Counted from the stretch's first letter, positions 9,862-18,473 are shown. The stretch: DNA of 64,000 nucleotides from Bailinhaonella thermotolerans (GCF_003594875.1 NZ_QZEY01000017.1:62001-126000); one strand, 5' to 3'. The notes: generated by a model not told the origin, from the sequence alone. A program made the numbers and translations.

Positions 9862-10566
9862 ATGAGCAAACCTCGTCTGCTGGCGGGCGCCGCGGCCACG
9901 CTCCTGGCCGCCGGATGCCTCGCCGATCCCGCCCCGGCCGCCCGCCGGGCCGGCCCGCCCCCCGGCCCTCCCCGCATTCAGGTGCTGGGCGCCGATGGTC
10001 GGGCCCTGACCCCGGGCGCCGTCATCGAACCCGGGACGTCCCTGACGGTGCGGACCACGCGCGGCACCCTCCTGCGGGTCCTGGTCGCCGACCACACCAC
10101 CGGAGGGGCCGCCAGCCGGGTCCCCCGCGCGAGCACGACGCCGGTGACCCGGCTCGTCCCCGGGCACCGGTACACGATCACCGCGACCGCGCTGGCCCCC
10201 GCCGGTGACGCGGTCACCGGCGCGCTCCCGCTGTCGGTGGCAGCCGCCCGGCGGGTCCTGAAGTTCGCCATCACGCCGCGGCAGGGCGCCACCGTCGCGC
10301 CGGGCACCCCGATCCAGGTGCGCTTCTCCCATCCGGTGCGAGAGCGCGCCGCTGTCGAGGCGGGCATGAGCGTCATCTCCAGCTGGCCCCTGCCCGGCGG
10401 GCGCTGGCACTGGCCCTCCCCCACCCGTGCCGTCTACCGCTACGACCCGGCCGGGGAACCCCGCAACAAGATCGCGGTCACTGTCGACCTGGCCGGGATC
10501 CGCGCCGGGGACGGCCTGTTCGGCGTGTCCGCTGAGCGTGTCCAGTTCACGTCCGCGGCGAGGTGA
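9862..10566 (+). CDS. Lipoprotein with Ig-like domains, resembling the N-terminus of L,D-transpeptidases
   Basis: 234 aa. MSKPRLLAGAAATLLAAGC is a lipoprotein signal with the lipobox LAAGC, so the protein should be anchored on the outer face of the membrane. Two Ig-like stretches follow: IQVLGADGRALTPGAVIEPG, and FAITPRQGATVAPGTPIQVR near residue 135. This arrangement resembles the two Ig domains before the YkuD catalytic domain in actinobacterial L,D-transpeptidases. Here the protein stops after the second domain, so there is no HxxxSHGC catalytic motif. It is probably a wall-associated non-enzymatic protein. Confidence 0.75.
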   Translation: MSKPRLLAGAAATLLAAGCLADPAPAARRAGPPPGPPRIQVLGADGRALTPGAVIEPGTSLTVRTTRGTLLRVLVADHTTGGAASRVPRASTTPVTRLVPGHRYTITATALAPAGDAVTGALPLSVAAARRVLKFAITPRQGATVAPGTPIQVRFSHPVRERAAVEAGMSVISSWPLPGGRWHWPSPTRAVYRYDPAGEPRNKIAVTVDLAGIRAGDGLFGVSAERVQFTSAAR

Positions 10567-10581
10567 GCGGGCCGGCCGCGT

Positions 10582-10611
10582 GTGGGGCCCGGGACCAATC
10601 CCGGGCCCCAC
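10582..10611. terminator. Bidirectional hairpin between convergent genes
   Basis: GTGGGGCCCGGGA-CCAA-TCCCGGGCCCCAC, a 13-bp perfect stem between the lipoprotein gene (plus) and the PIN gene (minus). Its position supports an end of the PIN gene near 10653. Confidence 0.75.
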
Positions 10612-10652
10612 GCTCCGCGCCGGCCCGGGTACGGCGGAGCGCGCGGGGCGGG

Positions 10653-11388
10653 TCAGAGCTTGGCGGTGGCCAGCCCGGCCACCGCCGAGCGCTCGCAGCG
10701 GGTCAACCGGATCTGTGGCGCGGTGCAGGGTGGCGACGAAACCGGGCGACAGGCCGTCCACGGTGTGCCAGCCGGGTGGGGCGGCGCTGGTGGCCGGCCG
10801 CCGGTCGCGGGTGGCCAGGCCGAGGGCGTCCGCCGTGATCCGCATGCCCACATCGCAGGTGATCAGTTCCACGTCGCGGCCGGTGCGGGCCAGCGCCAGG
10901 GCGGTGCCGAGGACGCGGTGGCCGGGCAGGTCGGCGGACAGGCCGTACCGGGCCCAGGAGGTGGCGTGCCGGGCGGGGGGTTCCAGCCGCAGGACGCCGC
11001 CGCCGGGGAGGGCGAACCCCTGCCTGGCGGGGCGGCGGCCCGGCTGTTCGGCTCGGTAGTGGTCGATGGCGCGCAGCACGCTGCGGGCGCGGGCGCCCAG
11101 GGCGTCCTCGCGGTGCTTGTGCGTGCGGTCCAGCTCGTCGATCACCGTCAGCGGGATGACCACCTCGGCGTCGCCCATGCGCGTGAACGCGTGCGGGTCG
11201 GCGAGCAGGGCGCTGGTGTCCAGGACGAGGCAGCGCCGGGCGGGATGGGGAGCGCCGCGATGATCGGCGGCCACAGGGCCTGGGGTGCGCTGATCGGGGG
11301 CGCGGTCATCGGGGTCGGCGTCGAGCGTCACCGAGGCGATCGGGGCGATCGGGGCCATCGGGGCGATCGGGGCAGAGGCTGCGGCCAC
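10653..11388 (-). CDS. PhoH-type PIN-domain ribonuclease, apparent frame break near its 3' end
   Basis: PIN domain with CLVLDTSALLADPHAF (first acidic residue), VIPLTVIDELD and LITCDVGMRITADALG, the pattern of the PIN half of PhoH2/YlaK proteins; no PhoH ATPase follows. The GTG at 11388 has AGGAG 7 nt upstream. The N-terminus has PIAPIAPMAPIAP, encoded by a short gatcggggc repeat. In the sequence as given, the frame does not stop but runs about 900 nt into the antisense of the lipoprotein gene. Dropping one base near 10700 leads instead to CERSAVAGLATAKL and a stop at 10653, just before the shared terminator (736 nt, one more than a multiple of three). A sequencing error or a genuine frameshift are both possible. 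Confidence 0.65.
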
Positions 11389-11555
11389 GTGGGCGACTCC
11401 TGTGCGGACGAGGCGCACCCGCGGGTGCGCGTGCGGGCGCCTCCCCCACGGCCGGCACCGTCCGCCGCCGTTCCCGTGCGCCAACAGGTGCACGCGGCGG
11501 CGGCGCGCCCACGGTCGGCGGCTGACGCAGTCCAAATCAAGTGGAGGCGAGGCAC

Positions 11556-11885
11556 GTGTTCTACTGGACCGACGACGACGTGGAGTACGAGGTCAACGGC
11601 CCGGCGGGCCAGGTGCCGCCCGCGGCGGAGCAGTTCGTCCTGGGCGACCTGACCGCCATCATCGGGCGTCTCCTCCCGGAGTACCCCTTCCCGGTGCCCG
11701 TCATCAAGGACGAGGTGCCGTGGCCGGAGCTGCGGTTGGACAAGCAGGGCCAGCCAATGCTGGCGGTGGACCTCACGATGCCGATCGACACGGCGGAGCT
11801 GGAGTGGGCACTGCTGCCCCTCCAGGGCCGCGCCGCCAAGATCGCGCGGCGAGACACGCCGCTGACCCCCGGCCCCTGCCAGTGA
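11556..11885 (+). CDS. Small acidic protein of unknown function
   Basis: 109 aa from GTG 11556, which has GGAGG 8 nt upstream (the in-frame GTG at 11541 overlaps that ribosome site and is less likely). Soluble, with no transmembrane segment. The sequence VLGDLTAIIGRLLPEYPFPV and the repeated acidic/hydrophobic pattern suggest a compact alpha/beta fold. I do not recognise the family. Monocistronic between the divergent PIN gene and a terminator. Confidence 0.65.
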   Translation: MFYWTDDDVEYEVNGPAGQVPPAAEQFVLGDLTAIIGRLLPEYPFPVPVIKDEVPWPELRLDKQGQPMLAVDLTMPIDTAELEWALLPLQGRAAKIARRDTPLTPGPCQ

Positions 11886-11917
11886 GGTGAGACGGGCCCG
11901 CAAGCGGCTCAACACAG

Positions 11918-11950
11918 ACCCCCGCATGATCGTGGTGATCGTGCGGGGGT
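11918..11950 (+). terminator. Hairpin terminator
   Basis: ACCCCCGCATGATC and GATCGTGCGGGGGT form a 14-bp stem (one G-T pair) with a GTGGT loop, followed by TCTCC, 33 nt after the stop codon at 11885. Confidence 0.75.
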
Positions 11951-12037
11951 TCTCCGTTCAGTGGGCGGTCGTGACGAGGCCGCGAGTCAGGAAGGTGGGA
12001 GGGGTGGCACAGCAGACCGCGTAGGCGATGGGCATGT

Positions 12038-12361
12038 TCAGTGCTCGGCGGAGGTCTGCTCCGGGGTTGTCTTGTACATCACCCCGTTGGCGCCTCTCTC
12101 GTAGACGCGGGCGGCGTTCTTGGAGATCTTCTGTTCCATCTGCTCGGCGAGGTCGATGTTCAAGATGCCGGCGAGCCCGAGGACGTACAGGGCCACGTCG
12201 GCCAGTTCCTCGGCTGCGTCGCCCTCGCTCGTGCGCCAGGCGGTGAAGAACTCGGCGATCTCGCCTTGGAGAAGACAGACCTCCAAGGGTACGTCGGTGA
12301 CGTTGAAGCCCTTGGCGTGTTTGTTCTCCATGACGAGCTTTTGAGCCGTGCGAACGTCCAC
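12038..12361 (-). CDS. MazG-like nucleotide pyrophosphohydrolase
   Basis: 107 aa. The segment PLEVCLLQGEIAEFFTAWRT plus EELADVALYVLGLAGI gives the paired E..E / E..D acidic motifs of the all-alpha NTP pyrophosphatase superfamily. These bind Mg and hydrolyse (d)NTPs to NMP and PPi. Family members act in house-cleaning of noncanonical nucleotides or, in phages, on ppGpp. The GTG at 12361 is the only plausible start; the ribosome site is weak. Confidence 0.75.
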   Translation of the reverse strand: MDVRTAQKLVMENKHAKGFNVTDVPLEVCLLQGEIAEFFTAWRTSEGDAAEELADVALYVLGLAGILNIDLAEQMEQKISKNAARVYERGANGVMYKTTPEQTSAEH

Positions 12362-12861
12362 GGGTCAGGAGCGTAGCGAGGCCGCGGGGACGGCGTGGGA
12401 GGACGCGGGGCTTTGACGTGGGGTCCTGGTCATGGCCGGCCGGAAATTCCCGCCAGGCCATCGGCAGCGTGATCGCGTACGAGCACGGCGGATGCATCGG
12501 TCTCGAGTTGCGCGTGCCAGCGGGTAGTGACATCGGGCGCACGCTGTCGGGCTCCGGGATGAAGCAGGCGGTGGATCGCGCCTCGTGCATGCTGGGGCCG
12601 GGCTCCGGGGGCGGTGGGCTGCACCGCAATGACCGGGGGTGAAGCTGGCCGGGCTGACCCGCGCCGGGATGATGGCCAATGCGTTCCGGATTGACCAGAT
12701 GGAGAAGGACCACCCGCAGGCCATGGGGGCGGCGGGGCGAGCGAAGCGGTTCCGCCAGGCCGCCGAGGAACCGGCGGACACGACCGAAGCGCACATGCCC
12801 ACTTCGAGGCTCATGCGAAGGCCCCGGGGCAGTCCGATGTGGGCTGCGCTGTCTACCGGAT
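12362..12861. other. Intergenic stretch with possible gene remnant
   Basis: About 500 nt between two minus-strand genes. A plus-strand frame from GTG 12639 (MKLAGLTRAGMMANAFRID...) keeps strong GC bias at third positions for about 60 codons. It then runs without a stop into the terminator of the next gene, so a truncated gene is possible. An adjacent plus frame (12418-12642) reads AYEHGGCIGLELRVPAG but has no recognisable family. No confident gene. Confidence 0.3.
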
Positions 12862-12889
12862 CAGACCCCAGGCGTGCGCCTGGGGTCTG
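12862..12889 (-). terminator. Hairpin terminator for the helical-repeat gene
   Basis: CAGACCCCAGGCG-TG-CGCCTGGGGTCTG, a 13-bp perfect stem lying 39 nt past the stop codon of the minus-strand gene ending at 12928. Same CCCAGGC/GCCTGGG core as the hairpin at 9747. Confidence 0.75.
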
Positions 12890-12927
12890 TGTGCTGCGGG
12901 GGCTCGGGCGGCGGGGACCGCGCCGGG

Positions 12928-14427
12928 TCAGCGGATCATCGCGGCGGCCACGTCCGGGAGTTCGGCTAGGCCGCCTTCGAAGGTCGGCGCCAGGAGCAGG
13001 ATCGCCCGCCACAGCTGGTCCTCGGCATCCGCCGGCTGCCCCGGCAGGGCCGCCGCCAGTTCGGTGGCCAGCCGTTCGACGCGGGCGGTGAAGGCCTGCG
13101 CCCGCTCGGGGTCGGCCAGCTCCCAGGTGAGCGTGCTGAACGGAGCCCACGGGCGGGCACCAGAGTTCGGCGGCCGCGGCTCGTCCGCCTCCAGGCGGCG
13201 GTGCGCCGCCTCGGCGTCGTCCGCGCTGACCGTGCCCAGGGCGACGGCCCGGCTCAGGCGGCCGGCGGCGTACCCCCAGCGGGTGAAGCCGCAGGACCAG
13301 CGGACCAGTTCGCTGATCGTGCCGGGCAGCCACGTCTCGTTCATGTCCTTTTCCACCTGGGGGCTGAGGGGGTTGGCCATCAGCTCCAGCAGGTCGGTCC
13401 AGGAGTCGCCCTCATCGGCCCGGCGCAGGGCCTTGCCCAGGCACTTGCGCAGCAGCGGCGGCTCGTCCAGTTCGCTCAACGGCACCTGGACGTGGTAGCC
13501 GGGGTCGCCGGCGCGGGCCGCGACGGCCTCGTGGACGCTGTGGTGGTGCAGGTCCGTGTCCGGCCTGAACTGCAGCATGCCGGCGGGGCTGGCCGCGTCG
13601 GCGGCGGCCGCCGCCGAGATCGTCCGGGCGGCCTGTGTGGTGAGTGCGCGGTTCCACGCCGCCGAGACCGCCATCCATCCGGGGATGGGCGCGGTGAAGC
13701 GTTCGCCGTCCACGTCCAGGCGCAGCACCCGCGGCAGCAGGTCGTCGGTCAGCCAGTGGGTGCCCACGACCGCCTGCGCCACCGCGAGCGGGATCTGCGG
13801 GCGGGCGAGGACGGCCCGGACGGCCTGGGGCCGTTCGTGCATCAGGCGGGCGACCGGTTTGCGGCCGGCCGAGTCCGGGATCTGGGCGAGCGCGTCGATC
13901 ACCACCGCGTCCGGGAGGATCTGCGCGGGCCAGCGTGCCGCCAGGTGGACGACGGCCTCGGGACCGGCCAGCAGCGCCAGCGGCCGCTTCAGGTCGGCGG
14001 GGATCGCGCCGGGGGTGCGCAGGCACAGCAGTTTGGCGATGGCCTTGCCGGCGCCGCCGGCGGGGTTCTTCTTCGCCGACTGCCGTTCGTACCAGGCCCG
14101 GATGGCCTCGGGCGGTACGGCGTTCGCGGCCACCATCTGCTGGACGACCTGGGCCCGCGTCTCACCCAGCAGCACCTGGCGGATCCGCCCGTCGTCCAGC
14201 GGCCGGTCCACCAGGGCCTTGGCCAGGGCCGCGTCCGGCTTGAGCGGCCCGCTCATGAGGTGCTCCCACGCGCCGCGGTCCAGGTTGGGGGCCAGCGCCA
14301 GGGCGGTGGCGTACCGCGGGTGGTCGCGCAGGATCGCCTCGTGCAGGCGCGGCGGCAGCGTACCGGCCCGGATGAAGGCGTCGGCTGCGGTGATGGCGTC
14401 CTCGAAGCGGCGCAATCTGGGGGCCAC
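12928..14427 (-). CDS. Large helical-repeat protein of unknown function
   Basis: 499 aa starting at GTG 14427 with AAAGGA upstream. All-helical sequence rich in short Ala/Leu/Pro units. The N-terminal 200 residues carry repeats of about 20-25 residues (TLPPRLHEAILRDHPRYATA, LKPDAALAKALVDRPLDDGR) like leucine-rich-repeat-variant or HEAT-like solenoids. No enzymatic motif and no membrane segment. It resembles in style the protein encoded at 23368-24666, so the two may be distant paralogues. A scaffold or protein-binding role is inference. Confidence 0.7.
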   Translation of the reverse strand: MAPRLRRFEDAITAADAFIRAGTLPPRLHEAILRDHPRYATALALAPNLDRGAWEHLMSGPLKPDAALAKALVDRPLDDGRIRQVLLGETRAQVVQQMVAANAVPPEAIRAWYERQSAKKNPAGGAGKAIAKLLCLRTPGAIPADLKRPLALLAGPEAVVHLAARWPAQILPDAVVIDALAQIPDSAGRKPVARLMHERPQAVRAVLARPQIPLAVAQAVVGTHWLTDDLLPRVLRLDVDGERFTAPIPGWMAVSAAWNRALTTQAARTISAAAAADAASPAGMLQFRPDTDLHHHSVHEAVAARAGDPGYHVQVPLSELDEPPLLRKCLGKALRRADEGDSWTDLLELMANPLSPQVEKDMNETWLPGTISELVRWSCGFTRWGYAAGRLSRAVALGTVSADDAEAAHRRLEADEPRPPNSGARPWAPFSTLTWELADPERAQAFTARVERLATELAAALPGQPADAEDQLWRAILLLAPTFEGGLAELPDVAAAMIR

Positions 14428-14623
14428 GTCCGATCAGTCCTTTCGTTGGGTTGACGACGCGCCCGACCGTCAACGCCGCGGCTCACCCGCCCAGCCGCGC
14501 GGCCGATCGCGGGCCCCCGCAATGCCCGCGCCGACGGTCGGCCCCATCACCGGCGCTGGGCGCGGCACGCGTCCCACGGCATCGAATGAGGGATGAAGGA
14601 GCGGCCGATGCGTGCGCAGGACG

Positions 14624-14652
14624 ATCACCCCCATCGCCCGGATGGGGGTGAT
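14624..14652 (-). terminator. Hairpin overlapping the stop of a small gene
   Basis: ATCACCCCCATCG-CCC-GGATGGGGGTGAT. It spans the stop codon region of the minus-strand gene ending at 14625. Confidence 0.6.
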
Positions 14653-14903
14653 GCGCGTGGGGTCTTCCCGGGGCGCCGGTTGCACGCGTGCCACAGCTGC
14701 GCGCCCAGGGGCTCGGTGAGCCCGCGCCGCTGGAGCGACCGCCACCGGTGAGTCCTGCCGGTGGGCAGCAGCAGTTGCGCGTGCCGGGGGTCGGTCTCCG
14801 GGCCGGTGAGCAGGCGCACCCGTTCCGCCGCCAGATTCGGGTGCAAGGTGGCGGCGGTGCCGCTGCGGCTCGACTTCCGCAGGTTCCAGACGCCGGACAA
14901 CAC
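14625..14903 (-). CDS. Small basic protein of unknown function
   Basis: Up to 92 aa. GTG 14903 or the adjacent TTG are possible starts behind AAGAGGGGG. Third codon positions are almost all G or C across the frame and it ends in its own hairpin, which supports coding. The sequence (NLAAERVRLLTGPETDPRHA, then WRSLQRRGLTEPLGAQLWHA) is basic and soluble; I do not recognise it. It is divergent from the ArsR gene, so both may share the operator region at 14921-14955. Confidence 0.5.
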   Translation of the reverse strand: MLSGVWNLRKSSRSGTAATLHPNLAAERVRLLTGPETDPRHAQLLLPTGRTHRWRSLQRRGLTEPLGAQLWHACNRRPGKTPRASPPSGRWG

Positions 14904-14920
14904 CCCCCTCTTGCCATGAC

Positions 14921-14955
14921 ATGGCGATATCGGGCTATCATCGCCATGTGGCGAT
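14921..14955. promoter_or_regulatory. Candidate ArsR-family operator overlapping the arsR start
   Basis: Contains the palindrome ATCGCCA-TG-TGGCGAT (14940-14955) and a further half-site ATGGCGAT at 14921-14928 that pairs with ATCGCCAT at 14940-14947. ArsR/SmtB proteins bind such imperfect palindromes in their own promoters, so autoregulation is expected. The palindrome overlaps the GTG at 14948, suggesting a leaderless or nearly leaderless mRNA. Confidence 0.6.
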
Positions 14956-15385
14956 TGATAGTGAGGCTGGCTCGTGCGTCAGCGCCGACATCGCCGCCGG
15001 TGTCCCTCCGGCGGCCGCGCTCTTCCGCTCCCTGGCCGATGAGAACCGGCTGCGCATCGTGCGACGGCTGGCCCGCGGCGAGGCCCGCGTGGTGGACCTG
15101 GTCGCCGAACTCGGCCTGGCCCAGTCCACCGTCTCCAAGCACCTGGCCTGCCTGCGCGACTGCGACCTGGTCGACTACCGCGCCGAAGGCCGCCAGTCCT
15201 TCTACAGCCTGACCCGGCCCGAGCTGATGGACCTGCTCGCCTCCGCCGAGCAGCTGCTGGCCGCCACCGGCCACGCCGTGGTGCTCCGCCCCACCCCCAG
15301 AGCCGCCCCCAGTGCCGCCGCCAGTGCCGTCCCTGGCGCCGTCCGCCCGGACGTCGAGCAACCCACCGGCGATGCGGTGGCATGA
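14948..15385 (+). CDS. ArsR-family winged-helix repressor
   Basis: 145 aa from GTG 14948 (an in-frame ATG at 14921 would lie upstream of the palindrome). Winged helix: LFRSLADENRLRIVRRLARG, then LVAELGLAQSTVSKHLACLR (recognition helix), then DYRAEGRQSFYSL (wing). There is no CxCxxC metal site in helix 3, but Cys residues occur at the N-terminus (GSCVS) and in LACLRDCD, so a CmtR-like or redox sensor is possible. The C-terminal 35 residues are a disordered Ala/Pro tail. The membrane-protein gene 90 nt downstream is the likely target together with arsR itself. Confidence 0.85.
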   Translation: MAIDSEAGSCVSADIAAGVPPAAALFRSLADENRLRIVRRLARGEARVVDLVAELGLAQSTVSKHLACLRDCDLVDYRAEGRQSFYSLTRPELMDLLASAEQLLAATGHAVVLRPTPRAAPSAAASAVPGAVRPDVEQPTGDAVA

Positions 15386-15474
15386 GCGCGATCGACCTGC
15401 CCGTCCCCGACGATCTGGCCGCCCCCTTTCAGGCCGCCTGACCCGCAACCCTTACCAGCACAAGGAGCATGCCG

Positions 15475-16002
15475 GTGGAGCAAGCGATTCCGTGGATGGC
15501 GTTGGCCGGGTGGGGGCTGGTCTACGGGCTGGCGGTCAGCGCCCTGTTCACCGCCGTCCTGTTCGGCGGCGCGCTGGCCGCCCGCGACTTCTTGGCGCAG
15601 GACTATCCGCCGGCCATCCGCGACCGCTACGGCGCGAAAAGCCCGCGCGGGCAACGCGTGGCCCGCGCGGCGACCATCATCGTCGCCCTCGGCGTGGTGG
15701 CCATCCTGGCCCTCGCGCTGACCCACCTGGCCAGGCTCGCCCCCGGCGCCGGGGTGCTCGCCGTATTCGTCTACGCCTGGATCATCCTGCAGACCTTCAA
15801 CCTGTTCGACCTGGTCGTCCTGGACTGGCTCATCGTGGTCACCTGGCGGCCCGCCCTGGTCGTGCTGCCCGGCACCGAGGACATGCCCGAGTACCGTGAC
15901 CTCGGCTTCCACGTGCGCGCCTTCGCCAAGGGCATCGTCATCTGCTCGATCGGCGCGGCCCTGACCGCCGGCCTGTATGCCGCGGTGAGCGCTCTGGGCT
16001 GA
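15475..16002 (+). CDS. Four-helix integral membrane protein, probably ArsR-regulated
   Basis: 175 aa from GTG 15475, which sits 8 nt after AAGGAG; the ATG at 15469 is too close to it. Four hydrophobic segments: WGLVYGLAVSALFTAVLFGG, ATIIVALGVVAILALALTHL, VFVYAWIILQTFNLFDLVVL and GIVICSIGAALTAGLYAAVS. No transporter signature recognised. Its place directly behind arsR suggests it is induced by the ArsR ligand. Confidence 0.75.
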   Translation: MEQAIPWMALAGWGLVYGLAVSALFTAVLFGGALAARDFLAQDYPPAIRDRYGAKSPRGQRVARAATIIVALGVVAILALALTHLARLAPGAGVLAVFVYAWIILQTFNLFDLVVLDWLIVVTWRPALVVLPGTEDMPEYRDLGFHVRAFAKGIVICSIGAALTAGLYAAVSALG

Positions 16003-16389
16003 CCGCTCAACCGAGGGCGGCCGCCGCCCGCGCAGCCGGGGGAAACCGCGTCCGGAGCGCGGCGTCGGCGCCCACAGCCCCGCCCATGCGCGCCAGGCTG
16101 CGCCCTGGCCAGCCCCGATCAGTACTCCGGCACCTCTGGAAGGGCGGAGCGCACCCCACCGGTTCCCAGCGCCGGGCCCGACGGCGAGCGGGAGGCCACC
16201 TGCTCGGCGTCGCCCAGCGCGCCGGCACCACCGCACCCGGCACCACCACCCCACGTCAGCGGCGCACGCCGCCAGGAAGGACACCCCGAGCGATGAAGGC
16301 CCCACCGTTGCGGCTGCCGGCCGGGGAGGCCGAGGCCGGACGGCCGAGCGGGCGTCCAGCAGCGTGACCGCCGCGAAGCGTCCGGCCCG
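16003..16389. other. Intergenic stretch; no supported gene
   Basis: About 390 nt of very GC-rich DNA between the membrane-protein gene and the AraC gene. No ribosome site or recognisable domain in any frame. It presumably holds the promoter of the AraC regulator. Confidence 0.3.
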
Positions 16390-17253
16390 GTGATCGGCAA
16401 CAGCGTGCCGTCTGCGGTACGGCGCCGGGCCGCGTCCCCCCAGGACGCACAGTCTGCGAACCCGCCGGCGGCGCCCCACGCCGTGCCGGCCAGCCGCCCG
16501 CCAGCGCCGGCGACCGATCCTGCGCACCCGGCGGCCCGCTGGCAGGGCTGGGCGGCGATCACGCCGGGCCGGCTCTACTACGGCGGCCAGATCGGCGCCG
16601 CCGACCTGCACGCCCACCATGCCGCCCAGCTCCTGATCGGCGACGGACTCGTCTTGCGGGACGCCGACGGCGCCGAGCATGCCATGACGGCCGCGTTCAT
16701 CCCGGCGAACACGCCCCATGCCATCGTGCGCGGCGCGTCCGGCGGACTGCTGGCCCTCATCGACCCGGCCCAGGCCGGGCCCGTGCGTGCTCACCCCCGT
16801 CTCCGGTCGGCGGCCGGCTGGGCCGTTGAGTTGGACGTTCCCGCCGTCTGGGACCTGCCCACGCTGCATGCTCTGGCCGACCGGCTGACCGGGGCGGCCC
16901 CGGCGTGTCCCCGCCATCCCGCGCTGATCCACGCCACCCAGGTCATCGACTCCCTGCTGCCCGCCCGCGTCCGGCTCGCCGAGGTGGCCCGCGCCGTGCA
17001 CCTGTCCGACAGCAGGCTCTCCCACCTGTTCACCAGCCAGCTCGGGCTGCCGTTCCGGCCCTATGTGCTGTGGATGCGGCTCCGGATGGCGCTGTCGCCG
17101 CTGGCCGATGGGGCCACGCTGACCGAGGCCGCGCACGCGGCCGGGTTCGCCGACGCCGCTCACCTGACCCGGGTGGTCCGCCGGATGATGGGCCAGGCCC
17201 CCTCCACCCTGGCCGCCGGCGTCCAGTGGCTGACGGTGGCTCACGGTGGCTGA
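16390..17253 (+). CDS. AraC-family transcriptional regulator
   Basis: Up to 287 aa. The first 50 residues are Ala/Pro-rich and the true start may be further in. Residues about 50-140 form a cupin-like sensor (LHAHHAAQLLIGDGL, FIPANTPHAIV). The C-terminus has two helix-turn-helix units: RLAEVARAVHLSDSRLSHLF and TLTEAAHAAGFADAAHLTRV, followed by the conserved GQAPS motif. It lies 53 nt upstream of a flavin monooxygenase gene on the same strand and probably regulates it. Confidence 0.85.
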   Translation: MIGNSVPSAVRRRAASPQDAQSANPPAAPHAVPASRPPAPATDPAHPAARWQGWAAITPGRLYYGGQIGAADLHAHHAAQLLIGDGLVLRDADGAEHAMTAAFIPANTPHAIVRGASGGLLALIDPAQAGPVRAHPRLRSAAGWAVELDVPAVWDLPTLHALADRLTGAAPACPRHPALIHATQVIDSLLPARVRLAEVARAVHLSDSRLSHLFTSQLGLPFRPYVLWMRLRMALSPLADGATLTEAAHAAGFADAAHLTRVVRRMMGQAPSTLAAGVQWLTVAHGG

Positions 17254-17306
17254 CATAGCAGGTTCGTTCAAGCCCGCCGCCATGGGCTCGGCCAGGCTGG
17301 GTTCTC

Positions 17307-18359
17307 ATGATTCTCGTGATCGGCGCCGGGCAGGCCGGGCTCGCGGCAGGCCGCGAGCTGCGCCTGGCCGGCCATGACGTGCTGCTGCTGGAAGCCCATC
17401 CGCGGCTGGGCGAGTCCTGGCGGCGCCGCTGGGACTCCCTGCGCCTGTTCACCCCCGCCCGGTTGAGCGGGCTGCCCGGCATGCCCCTGCCCGGCGGCGA
17501 CCGTTACCCGGGCAAGGATGAGGTGGCCGACTACCTGCAGGCGTACGCGGCCCGCTTCGATCTGCCGGTCCAGCTCGGCACCACCGTGACCGAGCTGCGC
17601 CGTACCGGCGACGCCGGCTTCGAGGCGGTCACCGGCACCGGCATCCACACCGGTGACGGCGTCGTGGTCGCCACCGGGCCCTTCCAGCAGCCCCGTATCC
17701 CCGACCTGCCGCTCCCGTCCGGGATCGCCGCCCTGCACAGCGCCGACTACCGCAACCCCGACCAGCTGCCCGACGGCCCCGTCCTGGTGGTCGGCGGCGG
17801 GAACTCCGGCGTGCAGATCGCCGCCGAACTCGCCGCGACCCGGCCCGTCACCCTCGCCCTCGGCGCGCGGCAACCGGTCCTGCCGCAGCGCATCGCCGGC
17901 ACCGACATCTTCACCTGGCTGCAGGCGCTCGGCCTGGTCCGCGCGCCGGTCACCAGCCGGCTCGGCCGCCGTATCCGCGACCGCGACCCCCTCATCGGCC
18001 TGGGCCCGCGTGGCCTGCGCCGGATAGGCGTGCGCATCGTCGACCGCATCACCGCGACCGATACCACGGCCGACGGCCCGCTGCTGCGCACCGCCTCCGG
18101 CCAGGCCCTCGCCCCGCGAAGCGTGATCTGGGCGACCGGCTACCGCCCCGACTACCGCTGGCTGCGCATCCCCGGCGCCCTGACCGACGACGGGCGGCCC
18201 CGCCACACCGGCGGGATCAGCCCGATGCCCGGCCTCACCTATATCGGCCTGCCCTTCCAGCGCTGCCGCGGCTCGGCCCTGCTCGGCTGGGTAGGCGAAG
18301 ACGCCGCGCTGATCGCCCGGGCGTACACCGCTCAACGCGCCAGGTCACGACCCCGCTGA
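17307..18359 (+). CDS. FAD/NADPH flavin monooxygenase (CzcO/FMO-like)
   Basis: 350 aa. FAD motif at the N-terminus (VIGAGQAGLAAGRELRLAG), a GESW(R)xRWDSLRLFTP block typical of FMO-like enzymes, and an NADPH Rossmann motif VVGGGNSGVQIAAEL near residue 165. The ATG-type motif (VIWATGYRPDY) lies near 275. It should oxygenate or oxidise small substrates in the cytosol using NADPH and O2; FMO-like reductases also occur in metal-resistance loci. Length is normal. It is the last gene of the AraC unit, and a terminator follows. Confidence 0.9.
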   Translation: MILVIGAGQAGLAAGRELRLAGHDVLLLEAHPRLGESWRRRWDSLRLFTPARLSGLPGMPLPGGDRYPGKDEVADYLQAYAARFDLPVQLGTTVTELRRTGDAGFEAVTGTGIHTGDGVVVATGPFQQPRIPDLPLPSGIAALHSADYRNPDQLPDGPVLVVGGGNSGVQIAAELAATRPVTLALGARQPVLPQRIAGTDIFTWLQALGLVRAPVTSRLGRRIRDRDPLIGLGPRGLRRIGVRIVDRITATDTTADGPLLRTASGQALAPRSVIWATGYRPDYRWLRIPGALTDDGRPRHTGGISPMPGLTYIGLPFQRCRGSALLGWVGEDAALIARAYTAQRARSRPR

Positions 18360-18446
18360 GCACGCCGCCCGCGCCGAACGGGGCCGGCCCGCCGGAGTCG
18401 GTCGTCCCATCGGTCGTCCCAGCCGGGCTCGTCCGGGCCGCGCAAT

Positions 18447-18473
18447 AGCCCCGGGCCGATGTGGCCCGGGGCT
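18447..18473. terminator. Hairpin between convergent genes
   Basis: AGCCCCGGGCC-GATGT-GGCCCGGGGCT, an 11-bp perfect stem. It lies between the monooxygenase gene and the minus-strand gene ending at 18489, and can serve both. Confidence 0.75.

Noticed and set aside
9745-11388. PIN protein as one 540-codon gene reaching into the lipoprotein gene
   Set aside because: It would be antisense to a clearly coding lipoprotein gene and cross the shared hairpin; a single indel gives a better end at 10653.
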